This document shows, piece by piece, positions 1-11,050 of a stretch of 64,000 bases of DNA. The stretch comes from Plotosus lineatus (lineage: Eukaryota > Chordata > Actinopteri > Siluriformes > Plotosidae), in assembly GCA_024760905.1 (NCBI GenBank), contig CM045734.1:40195564-40259563 (forward strand), given 5' to 3'. The notes below the pieces were generated by a model, which searched no databases, was not told where the DNA came from, and saw nothing but the letters and a program-made list of their open reading frames with translations. Numbering within the stretch: the stretch's first letter is position 1; every line of letters starts with the position of its first letter. The position numbers and the translations under genes are program-made.

Positions 1-118
1 TTAGATGTCTAGGGTGTACCCTGCCCTCGTCCAGAGTTGGGATAGCTGCCAATCTTCCCTCGATCATAATCAGAATTACGCCACATAGAAAATGAATGAA
101 TATTTGAATGAATGGATG
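1..118 (+). repeat. SINE tail B fragment
   Basis: Diverged copy of the tail module called B: 'cctgccctcgtccagagttgg' is recognisable near 22-42 and the end runs into 'gaaaatgaatgaat' repeats near 87-118. The head is outside the window or lost. The match is to the same tail seen in better copies at 16876-17225 and 34204-34552. Confidence 0.6.
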
Positions 119-127
119 AATATTTCT

Positions 128-405
128 TCATTATGTGTAGTGGTTAACATATCTGCGTCACAGCTAGAAGGTCCTGGGTCCATAACCCTGGTTTGGCCAG
201 TGTCTTTCTGTCTGCAGTGTGTATGTTCTTTCGGTGCTTATGTGGATTCTGAAACCTTTCAGTATGCCACAGGTTTCCTGCCACAGTTCAAAGACATGCA
301 TATTAGGCAGTTCCAAATTGCACCTTGGTCTAAGTGTGAATGTAAATGTTTGAATATATGCTGGCCCTGCGATGGTCTGTCAATCTGTTCCCTGTATAGC
401 CCATC
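128..405 (+). mobile_element. SINE V copy (V-SINE-like, tRNA head)
   Basis: A weak tRNA-like head (A-box-like 'tgtgtagtgg', B-box region near 170-190) is followed by the body typical of fish V-SINEs: 'gtgtatgttct', a degenerate 'tttcctgccacagt' and 'aaagacatgca'. It ends 'ggccctgcgatgg', where tail B would begin. The same body is seen in reverse at 17908-18126 and 35612-35855. Old and diverged; it does not encode a protein. Confidence 0.6.
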
Positions 406-410
406 ATCAC

Positions 411-596
411 CCATTTACAGCATTTACGCTTTTATCCAGAGCGACTGACAATTATCGTTGCTCTTTTTTCATGTTAAACAACTGAGCGATTGATGGTTAA
501 GAGTCTTGCTCAAAGGATCAACAGTGGTGATAGTGGGGATTGAACCAGTCACCTTCCGATCAGTAACCCCACGCCTTATTCAATAAGCCATCCCTA
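411..596 (-). mobile_element. SINE W copy
   Basis: Read on the minus strand: a tRNA-like head with B box 'ggttcaatcc', then 'ccactgttgatcctttgagcaagactcttaacc' as diverged body, then 'agtcgctctggataaaagcg' and 'aaatgctgtaaatg' as tail. Other copies are at 34719-34902 (+), 40523-40600 (-) and 60864-61042 (-). I know this body from otophysan fish genomes; that is recollection, not a search. Confidence 0.65.
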
Positions 597-904
597 CACA
601 CTATTGGCTGACTTAGGGTAGAACTTTCTCATGACCCTAGTAGAATTAAGCATTTTGGCAAATGCATGAAAGGAATGAGTGAAAATGGTAATTGGCATGG
701 ACATGTGCACATGTGTATGTTTAAGTGAACATTTACATGAATCTGCTGATAAGTTTTATCAGGTATGCTGGTGCAGTCCGGTATTTTCATGTATTTTTTT
801 CCCTGTTCATTCCATACTGTCACTCTCGCCACAGCTTTTAGGACTTATTTCTGTAAATGCTGCTGTTGTACACTTCCTTTAGTGACACTTTGCAACACTC
901 ACTC
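597..904. other. No recognised feature
   Basis: AT-rich sequence between two SINE W pieces. The reading frames of about 67 codons on both strands show no recognisable domain, and I see no repeat. Confidence 0.5.
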
Positions 905-966
905 TATATTCATTTTTATTTATAGCATTTAGCAGACACTCTTATCCAGAATGACTTACAGAAGTG
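905..966 (-). repeat. SINE W tail fragment
   Basis: The stretch 'agcatttagcagacactctt' followed by 'atccagaatgacttaca' is the reverse complement of the SINE W tail. It directly abuts a composite piece carrying SINE Z-like and tail A sequence. Confidence 0.55.
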
Positions 967-1130
967 GTCGTGGGTTCTAATTCCAGCTAGACCCCCACCG
1001 TGCTAAGACCCCTGAGCAAGTGGTTGTGTCAGGAAGTGGATCCGACGTAAAGACCTATGCCAAATCAAACATGCAAATCAGATGATTCGCTATGGCAACC
1101 CCTGAAAAAGGGAAACAACCGAAAAAAAGA

Positions 1131-1132
<2 letters not shown>
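967..1132 (+). mobile_element. Composite SINE: Z-like body joined to tail A
   Basis: From about 967 the sequence resembles the SINE Z body ('gggttctaattcc', 'accgtgctaagacccctgagcaag'). At about 1020 it switches to tail A: 'gttgtgtcaggaag', 'atccgacgtaaagacc', 'gccaaatcaaacatgc', 'cagatgattcgc', 'ggcaacccctgaa', ending 'gaaaaaaagaaga' and running into (AT)n. This is the only place where tail A follows a non-X body. Confidence 0.55.

Positions 1133-1162
<30 letters not shown>
1133..1162. repeat. (AT)n microsatellite
   Basis: Pure AT dinucleotides directly after a tail A SINE end. Confidence 0.95.
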
Positions 1163-1167
<5 letters not shown>

Positions 1168-1170
1168 TGT

Positions 1171-1462
1171 ATAGCACATATAAGAGATTTTGGGGACAAA
1201 GTCAGAGAGGCTAGATTGAGATGGTTTGGACATGTACAGAGGAGGGATAGTGAGTATATTTGTAGTAGGATGCTGAGGTTGGAACTACCAGGCAGAAGGC
1301 CTACAGGAAGACCAAAGAGACGATTCATGGATGTGGTGAAGGAGGACATGAAGGTCGTTGGTGTAAGAGAAGAAGATGCAAAGGATAGGGTGAGATGGAG
1401 GCAGATGATTCGTTGTGGCGACCCCTGAAGGGAAAAGCCGAAAGGAAAAGAAGAAGAAGATA
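1171..1462 (+). pseudogene. RTE-type LINE, 3'-terminal fragment
   Basis: A 5'-truncated piece of the LINE found at 19600-21178 and 30679-33151. The frame ending at 1428 reads through the last part of the polymerase protein, with RLRWFGHVQRRDSEYI, then GRRPTGRPKRRFMDV, ending RCGDP and a stop. After the stop come about 35 bp of 3' end ('ctgaagggaaaagccgaaag') and a short (GAA)n tail. No catalytic motifs are included, so it cannot be functional. No convincing target-site duplication is visible because both flanks are AT repeats. Confidence 0.85.
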
Positions 1463-1529
1463 TATGTATATATATAGACTGTACACATATAGAAGTCTGA
1501 CCATTTATATATTATATAAATTATAATTC

Positions 1530-1532
<3 letters not shown>

Positions 1533-1608
<76 letters not shown>
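1533..1608. repeat. (AT)n microsatellite
   Basis: About 38 AT units without interruption. Confidence 0.97.
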
Positions 1609-1614
<6 letters not shown>

Positions 1615-1794
1615 TCTACCAGTTTTTGCAATGCATTGGTTAGTAGGTTCTACATTAAAAAAAATTCACTGTTGAGGAGTGTCTTTCTATGTAAGGTTTG
1701 CATGCTCATTAATAATACATTTTATTCATATCTGCCTTTTACAGCATGCATGTAACCTCCTAAAAGCACCTTCCAGGTAGGAAGCAAACCATTA

Positions 1795-2025
1795 CCATGA
1801 TGGACCACAAATCCCCAGTCTCCTTAGGATGTACAAGAGAGTCTTGTGGTTGAATGTGTCAAATGCGCTGAAAGGTTGAGGAGGATAAGAAATGCTGACA
1901 TCTTGTTTGAGTTTGCAGTATATAGCTTCTCTGTGATAACTGAGAGTTCCGTCTCTGTAGAATGTGCTGCTTTGGAAGCCAGAGTGATTAGGGTCAAAGA
2001 GATTACAGTCTTCTACAAAGGATAG
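1795..2025 (-). pseudogene. L2-clade LINE reverse transcriptase fragment
   Basis: On the minus strand the peptide contains DPNHSGFQSS, then about 30 residues later AFDTFNHKTLLYILRRLGI. In L2-clade LINEs the first is the DPNQSGF region before the polymerase fingers, and the second is the first catalytic motif, LSAAFDTVNH. The text between them is out of frame in places. It is an internal fragment without ends, so a dead copy. The family call comes from these motifs and their spacing. Confidence 0.7.
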
Positions 2026-2052
2026 GAAGCCATTTTTATATGAATACTGCAT

Positions 2053-3427
2053 TCAATAATTTTAGAAACAGATATTTGTCCTTCTTAAGGAATGCTTCCA
2101 CAGCATTAATCCATTTGTCCACATGGACCCTGCTTGTATGTTTTGCTGTGCTGGAGGTCTACGGCCTTACCCGTTAACCTACCCTTACTATTTTGATCAA
2201 ATATTTACAGCTGTTCGAAGTATAATAAGATAAGAGTGCTCTGGGGTTGTTTTTCTAATTCATTTTTGGAAAAATAATTAGGACTGATTTTGATTATGTT
2301 TCACAATAAGATATGCATAAACTGTTAAAGGGTTCAACTGTACATGTATGCTGTAATACATTGTTGAAACATATCTGTAGCATGTTGTGTATGTATTACA
2401 AAAATGTATGAAAATATCATGTAATAGAATTTATTTAATCAAAAATTTAAAGATCTGGAGGATGTTTTATTTGAGAACATTTCATAGAGCTTTACCAACC
2501 TTGAAACAGCAGGGGGTGCTGTTTGTCCACTGCTGGACCTGTTGGAATCAATCCCCCTGTCCTTCTCACCAAGCTGTGTCTTTTTGGCTTGGTGCTGAGC
2601 TTGGCATAACCCAATGCAATAAATTGAAACCTAGCGACTGGGAACATTTCTCCTACACTGAGAAACAGTCTGAGGTCAAAAGACATACTCATTTATTGTA
2701 CCGTATACTGTGGCAGCATTAGGAAAACTTTCATTAATACTAGATGTTAAACACTGAGTCATTCTTGAAAGGTCTTGATTCTTTTATTTTTGCCTACTGT
2801 CAAGTACATCGACTTTCACTGCACAATGGGTTCAATGAATGGAAAAGCATTTTCTTAAAAATTATTGTACTGTATTGTATTCCATGACTAGTGTGACATT
2901 TATTTTTTTTGTAAATTTATAAGATGTATCTTATGCTATATAGTCAAAGTATAGTATATACTGTAATACAGAAAAAGTTGTAGATAAGAAATACTGCACA
3001 TATTGGCGTACTGGCTTTTAAACAAGTATTAGAGTTGATGGAAATGGAAATATATACTGTATGCAAATAGCATGAGAAATTATATTCTAATGAGTTACAT
3101 TAATTCATTAATTTTGTCAACCACTGAATCCTAATTAGGCATCCTGATATTAGTAAACATCACAATTTTTCAGAATCTAAAATTCTCTCGATCTCAATCT
3201 CTCAGTTTCCACCCTTTAGGAATTGATGTTGCGCTGCCAATGTAACATGCATGCACAAGATCACAACTATCAAACTCAGAGCCCATGGGCAAGTCCAGCT
3301 CACCATCTCATTTTCTGGGGCTCATGAGAGCTTTTAAAGCATATTGTTATTATACATTCTTCGTATAGACCATTACCATGAAATGTCATTCATCATCCAT
3401 CCACTAGGTGCAGCCGACCACTCATGC
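2053..3427. other. No recognised feature
   Basis: AT-rich single-copy-looking sequence. The frames at 2387-2722 (+) and 2492-2692 (-) overlap on opposite strands and show no domain. I see no repeat, terminal inverted repeat or convincing exon. Confidence 0.5.
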
Positions 3428-3711
3428 ATCCATTTATTTTCTGAACTGCTTAATTATAATTTGGGTCATGGGGAGGCTAGCCGTCTCTGGGCAAGAGAAG
3501 AGTGCACCCTATTGGCATAAACACGCTACTCTTTCAAAAGTCAGCAATGGTTCTTTTACATGCCTCTCAATATAGACAGTGAGAAACATGGCCGGCCTTT
3601 AAGCTGTACTGTGGGGTGGGGGTGGCAATGAGAGCTGTTGACAGTGGGGCTTGAACCCTCAACCTTTTGATTGGTAATATAGCATCTTACCAGGCCACCA
3701 CTGCCTCCTAC
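3428..3711 (-). mobile_element. SINE X copy with tail B
   Basis: On the minus strand: head 'ggcagtggtggcctgg' near 3711, body with 'ggccggccatg' and 'aagaaccattgctgac', then tail B ending at 'tttattttctgaactgctta' (reverse). The middle of tail B is shortened, going from the 'acacgct..' region straight to 'gcaccctattgg'. Diverged. Confidence 0.75.
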
Positions 3712-3873
3712 ATAGAATTCATTTTTTTATTCATTTTTAATTAGCATTATATATTATATAAGGGTAAAATTATAATTATAATTATAATACTATAAATAAA
3801 TATTTTTGGTAGTAAATTTCAACCTATGACATTATAAATGACTTCATCATTTAATACAAAAAAGTCCTTGAAA

Positions 3874-3874
<1 letters not shown>

Positions 3875-3910
<36 letters not shown>
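3875..3910. repeat. (TG)n microsatellite
   Basis: About 18 TG units. Confidence 0.95.
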
Positions 3911-3911
<1 letters not shown>

Positions 3912-4017
3912 TCTCATCTTCAGTAAATTTGCATTATGCAACATCCTCTCTGTCATCTCACTCTCTGTAGCAAGAGGTATGTAAACGAGCCACTTTCTGC
4001 ATTAGCATCAGCATATT

Positions 4018-4148
4018 TTTGCCCTGCAATGGCCTGGTGAGCTGTCCAGAATGTACGCTGCACTCAACCAGAGTTGGCTGAGATGGGCGCCAGCCTCCCC
4101 ACGACCCTTATTAGGATTAAGCAGTTCAGGAAATGAATGAATGAATAA
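4018..4148 (+). repeat. Tail B copy without a recognisable SINE head
   Basis: Good tail B: 'ctgcaatggcctggtgagc', 'agagttggctgagatggg', 'attaggattaagcagttca', then 'gaaatgaatgaatgaat'. Upstream of 4018 only a doubtful trace of the SINE X body remains. Confidence 0.7.
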
Positions 4149-4700
4149 TTCATTGAATATATGAAACAGTAATTACTGTAAATATTGTGAGCTTGGACAG
4201 GAAAAAATGTTTTTATTAATCTCTTAATTTAAGGATCTGAACAAAGGTTGTTGTGTAGGGCACTTATCTTTACTTTATACACAGGCCATGTCATAAATTA
4301 CACCTCAAATAATTTTCTTCTCAAATGAAAGATGGGGACGGGCTCCTGGGACATACTTTTGGGTTTTTTCCTTCTAGTTTGTATGATTGTTTCATTCGAG
4401 CCGACTGCATGCTAAACAGTATTTTGGAATACAGTGGAAAATTTGTGTAATTACAGTTTTAAATTGTAAAAGAAGACAATTATGATTTACTTGCAATTAT
4501 GATTTATCTCATGACTGCATTATTTTTGCACTTTAAATTTTAAAATATATCCATTTTTTCCATTGTAATGTCTTTGAAGACTTTCAGGTTATTAAAAATT
4601 GATGCAAAATCTGAATATAGCAGTGTGAAAGTTACGAGCCACTTTATTTTTAACGCTTTGTTTTCTACGCACCACTTAGTATAGGGTTATATTACACATA
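4149..4700. other. No recognised feature
   Basis: AT-rich flank of the Tc1 element; it contributes the TA at 4699-4700. Confidence 0.5.
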
Positions 4701-6298
4701 CCAGTCCTTCTCAAAAAAGTAGCATATTGTGATAAAGTTCATTATTTTCTGTAATGTACTGATAAAAATTAAACTTTCATATATTTTTGATTCATTGCAC
4801 ACCAACTGAAATATTTCAGGTCTTTCATTTTTTTAATACTGATGATTTTGGCATACAGCTCATGAAAACCCAAAATTCATATCTCAAAAAATTAGCATAT
4901 CATGAAAAGGTGGTCTAAACGAGCTATTAACCTAATCATCTGAATCAACCAATTAACTCTAAACACCTGCAAAAGAATCCTGAGGCTTTTAAAAACTCCC
5001 AGCCTGGTTCATTACTCACAACCGCAATCATGGGTAAGACTGCCGACCTGACTGCTGTCCAGAAGGCCATCATTGAAACCCTCAAGCAAGAGGGTAAGAC
5101 ACAGAAAGAAATCTCTGAGCGAATAGGCTGTTCCCAGAGTGCTGTATCAAGCCACCTCAGTGGGACGTCTGTGGGAGGGAAAAAGTGTGGCAGAAAATGC
5201 TGCACAACCAGAAGAGGTGACCGAACCCTGAGGAAGATTGTGGAGAAGGGCCGATTCCAGACCTTGGGGGACCTGTAGAAGCAGTGGACTGAGTCTGGAG
5301 TAGAAACATCCAGAGCCACCGTGCACAGGCGTGTGCAGGAAATGGGCTACAGGTGCCGCATTCCGCAGGTCAAGCCTCTTTTGAACCAGAAACAGCGGCA
5401 GAAGCGCCTGACCTGGGCTACAGAGAAGCAGCACTGGACTGTTGCTCAGTGGTCCAAAGTACTTTTTTTTCGGATGAAAGCAAATTTTGCATCTCATTCG
5501 GAAATCAAGGTGCCAGAGTCTGGAGGAAGACTGGGGAGAAGGAAATGCCAAAATGCCTGAAGTCCAGTGTCAAGTACCCAGTCAGTGATGGTCTGGGGTG
5601 CCATGTCAGCTGCTGGTGTTGGTCCACTGTGTTTTATCAAGGGCAGGGTCAATGCAGCTAGCTATCAGGAGATTTTGGAGCACTTCATGGTTCCATCTGC
5701 TGAAAAGCTTTATGGAGATGAAGATTTTCATTTTTCAGCACGACCTGGCACCTGCTCACAGTGCCAAAACCACTGCTAAATGGTTTACTGACCATGGTAT
5801 TACTGTGCTCAATTGGCCTGTCAACTCTCCTGACCTGAAGCCCATAGAGAATCTGTGGGATATTGTGAAGAGACACCAGACCCAACACTGTGGATGAGCT
5901 TAAGGCCGCTATCGAAGCATCCTGGGCCTCCGTAACACCTCAGCAGTGCCACAGGCTGATTGCCTCCATGCCACGCCGCATTGAAGCAGTCATTTCTGCA
6001 AAAGGATTCCCGACCAAGTATTGAGTGCATAACTGAACATAATTATTTATATGTTGACTTTTTTGTATTAAAAACACTTTTTTTATTGGTCAGATGAAAT
6101 ATGCAAATTTTTTGAGATAGGGATTTTTGGTTTTTCTTTACTTTTTTTGCCAAAATTATTAATATTAAAACAATAAAAGGCTTGAACTACTTCAGTTGAG
6201 TGTAATGAATCTAAAATATATGAAAGTCTAATGTTTATCAGTACATTACAGAAAATAATGAACTTTATCACAAATGCTAATTTTTTGAGAAGGACTAG
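4701..6298 (+). mobile_element. Tc1-like DNA transposon, complete length, inactive
   Basis: A 1598-bp element with inverted ends: 'ccagtccttctc' at 4701 and 'gagaaggactag' ending at 6298, flanked by TA at 4699-4700 and 6299-6300. The inverted repeats are about 200 bp long and contain a second inner repeat ('aaaattagcatatcatg' near 4890), as in IR/DR-type Tc1 elements. The two ends are not identical: the left reads 'ggcatacagctcatgaaaac' where the right (reversed) reads 'ggcaaaaaaagtaaag'. The transposase inside is broken (see 5030-6024). The 181 bp at the window end belong to the same family. Confidence 0.95.
5030..6024 (+). pseudogene. Tc1-like transposase, broken
   Basis: Tc1 transposases cut and paste the element into TA sites using two helix-turn-helix DNA-binding domains and a DDE catalytic domain. 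The start MGKTADLTAVQKAIIE at 5030 opens the first HTH (QKEISERIGCSQSAVSSH), and a GRKCCTTRRGDR segment follows. The frame stops at a TAG at 5276-5278, resumes in frame (TVHRRVQEMGYRCRIPQ, KRLTWATEKQHWT), and then shifts at a T run near 5461-5470. It shifts again near 5577 and near 5727, and loses a short piece near 5872. Catalytic-domain landmarks survive in different frames: FSDESKFCISFGN, VMVWGAMSAAGVG, FQHDLAPAHSAKTT, NSPDLKPIENLWDIVK. The final stop is at 6022-6024. At least one nonsense change, three frameshifts and one deletion make it non-functional. Confidence 0.93.
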
Positions 6299-6300
6299 TA

Positions 6301-7758
6301 CATGGTCAAGAAATGTTTTATTGTTAGACCTATTGCAACATCCGAAATTCGTACTGATCATTTTGCCCTTTGTACAAATAGAATTTATGACAAGATAAAT
6401 TCAGTCCCAAAAGGTCAGATATTATACTCATTCCAAACCTTTATTTTTCATGTCAAACACCAGTACACCACCAGTTTGTTGTTCAGAAAGCTGCTTCCCA
6501 ACGTCCCCTGAAACAGTAATTTGTGAGGAGATCATGTTTGGTTTCCTCCCATTTATAGTCTAAATCCGATTTGCACCTATTCTGCTTTGATTGTTTGCCT
6601 TGTGGGTTGCGTTTCCTTCCAGTACTCGGAGGAATATATAATATTTCACCTTTGAATTAGACACTCCCACACTGTATGTGGCATACAAGGACATATTAAG
6701 ACTAGCATGTAGTGTTACAGTGATGACAACATTGTAATTCAGCAGCATGCAGACTCTGATATAAGAGCACAGGGTAGCTTCATGCACGCTGTGAGACTAT
6801 GAAAATAAAAAGCTCGGATTCTTAGTTTCCTGCTGTTCCCAACACCTGCCACACAACTCACCTGCCTGCTACTGACATCACGCCTGCCCAGAAATAAATT
6901 TAATTATGAACAATGCAAGCTGTGTATCCTGCTACATCTCTTTTGTAGCCAATGCTGCTTGCTAACTCTCTGGCTTTATTATTCACTGTTTTATATTTTG
7001 TGATTTTTTATTGAAATGCTTGGCAATTCAAATGCATTGCAATTTCTTAAAACAATGCAATTAAATAATTCTCCTGCTGTGAACCAGAGGCCAGAATTTT
7101 CTGAAGAGATGCTGTCATGCAGCTTTTATTCTGTGTAAAAATATAAACCTATATAAAATAAATAAATCGTGAACAAATTAACCAGAAAAAGGTGCCATAG
7201 AAGAAGAAGATACTAAAACAATTATGCACCTCGGCCTGGAACAAAGTCACAAAAATGAATATTCAGTGACATCCCCTCGTCTTTAATACATATTTGTTAA
7301 CTATTTTTTTTATTTACTTTACTGTTAGTAGTAAAAATAAATAAATAAATTAAAATAACCTTGATTTTCTTCCTGTATGAAGCAGTAGCTGAAATTGTCC
7401 AGCTCTCATTCACGGAGCACCAACCAGCCATTGCAAGAACGTGCTTCCTCTGAGAATAACATTTTTCATTTCATTTATTTATTTATTTTAAAATGTCAAC
7501 TGCTTTTGTGCTTTAATCTATAGGTACAGATAATGGCTGGATAGATGGATATGTAGGTGGTGGATTAAAATATGCCCAAAGTGCAGTTGAAGAGAGAGGA
7601 GGAGTATATGTGAGCATTGGGTGCTATGGTATATTAATTTCAAAATGCTGCTGATGTGAAACCCAGCTAATAATAACACCACACCCACGTTATAGCCCAT
7701 AGTGTTCCAAACACAAACATCAACAGTGGTTATACCTGGCATTCATATACAAAACATG
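6301..7758. other. No recognised feature
   Basis: AT-rich, including short (AAAT)/(TTTA) runs near 7320-7350 and 7475-7490. No exon, domain or repeat family recognised. Confidence 0.5.
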
Positions 7759-7760
7759 TA

Positions 7761-8715
7761 CAGTGGTATCTTGACTTACAAATTTAATCCATTCCGAGGG
7801 CAAGCTTGTAAGTCAAAATGTTTGTTTGACAAAACAAAAATTCCCTTAGGAAATAATGGAAAACCAATTAGTCCTTTTCACCCCCCCCCCCCCAAACTCG
7901 TATAACCTGACACAAACACATACCATTTGATCTAATATACTGAAGATAAACACATAAAAACAATAAATAGTCAATAATAATAATAATACATGTGAATGAA
8001 CTTTAATAATAATTAATAATAAATAATAATAAAACAAGAATAAACAGTAAGTCCACTCACTCTTCAGATCATCGACTGTGGCGAAGATGTTATTTGGTTA
8101 TGAAGATGTCACGTGGGCAGGCATGAGGTGGTGTGTAACAGAGAAGGAGGAGGAGAATTCTGTGTATGTGCACGTTATGAATGCCAAGTGAGGAAAGAGC
8201 CATGGTGAGCCTCCACAAGGCCAGTGCTTCTCAAATAGTGGGGCGCACCCCCCAAGGGGGACACGGTGTGATGCCGATGGGCGCATATGATCCTAGGGGA
8301 CACGCTTTTTTGCCATACTGTACTAGAATTAAGTGTAATTGCGTATCCTCTACAGTAGGTGACAGTGGCGCTCTCACTGTGTTCCCTATGGTTTAGGGAA
8401 AAAGCACCGAGCAAATTATATTAAGTGCAGTAAACATTATTTATAGTCATGCGTGGGGCACTGGTGGGGGGGTGAAATCTTTTTTATTCCTCTTATAGGG
8501 GCATCACATAAAATAATTGAGAAGCACTGCACAAGGCGTTCTCGAAGTGCGGAGGAATACATGCGGAAGAATACAAGGCTCATCAGCCTGGAAAAGCCAT
8601 TTCCCCAGCAGAGGTCGTAAATCAAAATTTTGCTTGTTGGATGAGCCAGATTTTCGGTGGGATCAAAGCTCGTATCATTTGTTATAGAAGACACTCTTAA
8701 GTCATGATACCACTG
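7761..8715. mobile_element. MITE family P, interrupted by a hAT MITE
   Basis: The left end 'cagtggtatcttgacttac' at 7761 follows TA; the right end 'aagtcatgataccactg' finishes at 8715 and is its inverted complement with few changes. The expected TA at the right is TG. Two internal segments are also inverted relative to each other ('aagcttgtaagtcaaaatg' on the left, 'gtcgtaaatcaaaatttt' on the right). There is no coding capacity. An H element at 8222-8529 splits it. Other P copies are 51215-52010 and a lone end at 46597-46690. TA flanks suggest the Tc1/mariner/pogo superfamily. Confidence 0.75.
8222..8529. mobile_element. hAT-type MITE family H, with 8-bp duplication
   Basis: 308 bp with perfect 13-bp inverted ends: 'cagtgcttctcaa' at 8222 and 'ttgagaagcactg' ending 8529. 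Both sides carry the same 8 bp, 'cacaaggc' (8214-8221 and 8530-8537), the mark of a hAT insertion. It is non-coding and shorter than the copies at 25926-26547 and 50627-51203, so it is internally deleted. It sits inside a P MITE. Confidence 0.92.
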
Positions 8716-9114
8716 TGTGTGGTTGAGAATTTCTATCACATTGCTACACATATATTAAACAACAACATGAAAAGAATAGAAAAAGCACTTTAATAGACCT
8801 TTATTATCAGCAGGGCTCATGTTGACTTGTTAGAATGCATGTTAATAAATACCTGGAGGGCTCATTGGAATAGTGTTTTGTTCAACTATCATGATTTCCT
8901 TCCCTGAGTCACAACATTACCCAGGATTGTTAATTCTAGAGTGTAAGCTGCGTTATATCCCAGGACACCGTTGTGCCTGTGTTACATTTTGGCTTGCTCT
9001 TTCAGTTATACTGTGATGGCTAGTCTTGCTGGAGTCCCTAATTACATTCTACACACAAATATACAGTATAATGTACATTCTATCTATAGGATAAAAACAT
9101 ACTGACTGCTCTCT

Positions 9115-9118
<4 letters not shown>
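8716..9118. other. No recognised feature
   Basis: AT-rich sequence; nothing recognised on either strand. Confidence 0.5.
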
Positions 9119-9161
<43 letters not shown>

Positions 9162-9172
9162 TCTCTCTCTCT
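9119..9172. repeat. (CT)n microsatellite
   Basis: CT dinucleotides with two interruptions by an extra C or T. Confidence 0.95.
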
Positions 9173-9424
9173 TTTCCTCTTCATTTACACTTATGCTGCA
9201 CTTGCTGATTTGGCTCTGCATGAATAGCTAATGCTTGTAGTACCTAGTGCTATGTGGACAGCTATGATAAAGATGCGTGTACATTCTTCTTACAGCCTCA
9301 TTGCTGAACTTGGTTAAAACTTTGCTCAAATTATCTTCATTATATAGTGGATACCATCTGTTGGACATTATAGGCTTAAATCCATTACTGAAAGTATCAA
9401 TGACCACAATGCATTGAGTCTTGG

Positions 9425-9546
<122 letters not shown>

Positions 9547-10805
9547 CGCACGCACATCCATTGTGTATTACATTTATCCACTATAGTTCCAAAGGCAGTA
9601 TCATGTTCAGTGATATCCACAAAGCCTGATGGGAATGATTGTTTACAGAATATACTACACGGGGACATACCAAAAGCCAAATTTGTGGGGTGGCCACAAT
9701 CTGAAGCTACCATGGACACTTAATGATTGAAAAAAGATTTTCTAATTTATTCCTGCCTTTCCTGATTTTTATCTTCATCTATCCCATTTTAATGAGTCTC
9801 TGCCAGTGATAATCTCGAGAACAAGCTGATGTGGTGTCTTGCTGCTGTAGCTAACTAACCTGTTTTGTGGATGCTGAGGTGTTTTTCTGCTTTTCTGGGT
9901 GATGTGTTATTGTATCCTTCCTAGCAGCTCAAACCAATCTGACCATTTTATTATGACCTCCAACATTAAAAAAAGTCATTTTTGCCCCCTTCTGTGTAAA
10001 CTGTAGAAATGTTGTGAGAGAAAACCTCAGAACATCAACAACTGAAATTCTCAAATTAATTTTTGTATTTCTGTGTAGAAGTAAAGCAATACTGAGAGAA
10101 CTAAAACTCAAACACTAGTTTATTATATTTATTTATTTATTGATAGGATGCTGTTGAATAAAAATATCATGCCCCCAGGTGTATGATGCAACATACCCAT
10201 TGCACAAAGACAAATATTCGCAGGAGATTGGGTAATGATTTACTGAAAAGATGTGCAGCTGTGATAATATAAAACAGCAGGTGCAGCGTTAGGCTATATA
10301 AGATAACATGAGTACGGTATACAAAGATAAGGGAATTGACTGAAAATTACACTGAACTTGTTTCTAAATCTGATTGGAATTAAATCAGTTTTATAAATAG
10401 GAAATATATTATCTCCAAGGTTTTACATAGATTACATCGCTCTCACTTTCCTACAATTAAAAAAGCCGACAGATGACGTAAGATACCAACAGGCCTGCTT
10501 TTTTATGGTGCACATAAATGAGTCAGCCTGGCTATTAAGCAGGTGTGCACAATATCCCTATACTCAACACAAAGTGAGAAAGTTGGGATTACAATGCGAG
10601 GGGATTCATTTTCCCTCAAGTCTTGGCTCAGGCGCTGTATATGACAGCATTATATCAGCATAGGATCTGGTGTGAGTAGATGTAGAATTATCTGCCATGG
10701 TCAAATAACCTCGGGTTCATTTCTATATATTGATGAGGGCAGGATGTAAACATGAAAGATGCATAAAAAAGAAAAAGGAAAAAAATAAGAAATACTCTTG
10801 TTTAT
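9547..10805. other. No recognised feature
   Basis: AT-rich; no exon, repeat family or terminal repeat recognised. Confidence 0.5.
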
Positions 10806-11050
10806 AGGGCAGTGGTGGCCTGGTGGTAAAGCGTGCTGGATCACTGATCCTAAGGTTTGGGGTTCGAGTCCCACTCTCCACAAGGTTGTCACTGTCCCCC
10901 CCCCCCCCAGTGCAGCTAACTGGGTTATCACAGGCCGGCCATGTCTCCCACTGTCTATGGTCAGAGATTCATGTAAAAGAACCATTGCTGACTTTTGTAA
11001 AGAGTAGGCTGCAAAGCCGTCATTGTGTTACTGTCACTTGCTAAAGGGTT
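10806..11050 (+). mobile_element. SINE X copy, ending early in tail A
   Basis: tRNA-like head with A box 'tggtggcctggtgg' and B box 'ggttcgagtccc', a C-run, then body 'gcagctaactgggttatc', 'ggccggccatgtctc', 'catgtaaaagaaccattgc'. The tail starts as tail A ('cttgctaaagggttgtg') and stops at about 11050, close to where the copy at 13127-13366 stops. Confidence 0.9.

Noticed and set aside
3875..3910. CRISPR-like or regulatory tandem array
   Set aside because: No array in the window has spacers between constant repeats; the tandem tracts are plain microsatellites or minisatellites.
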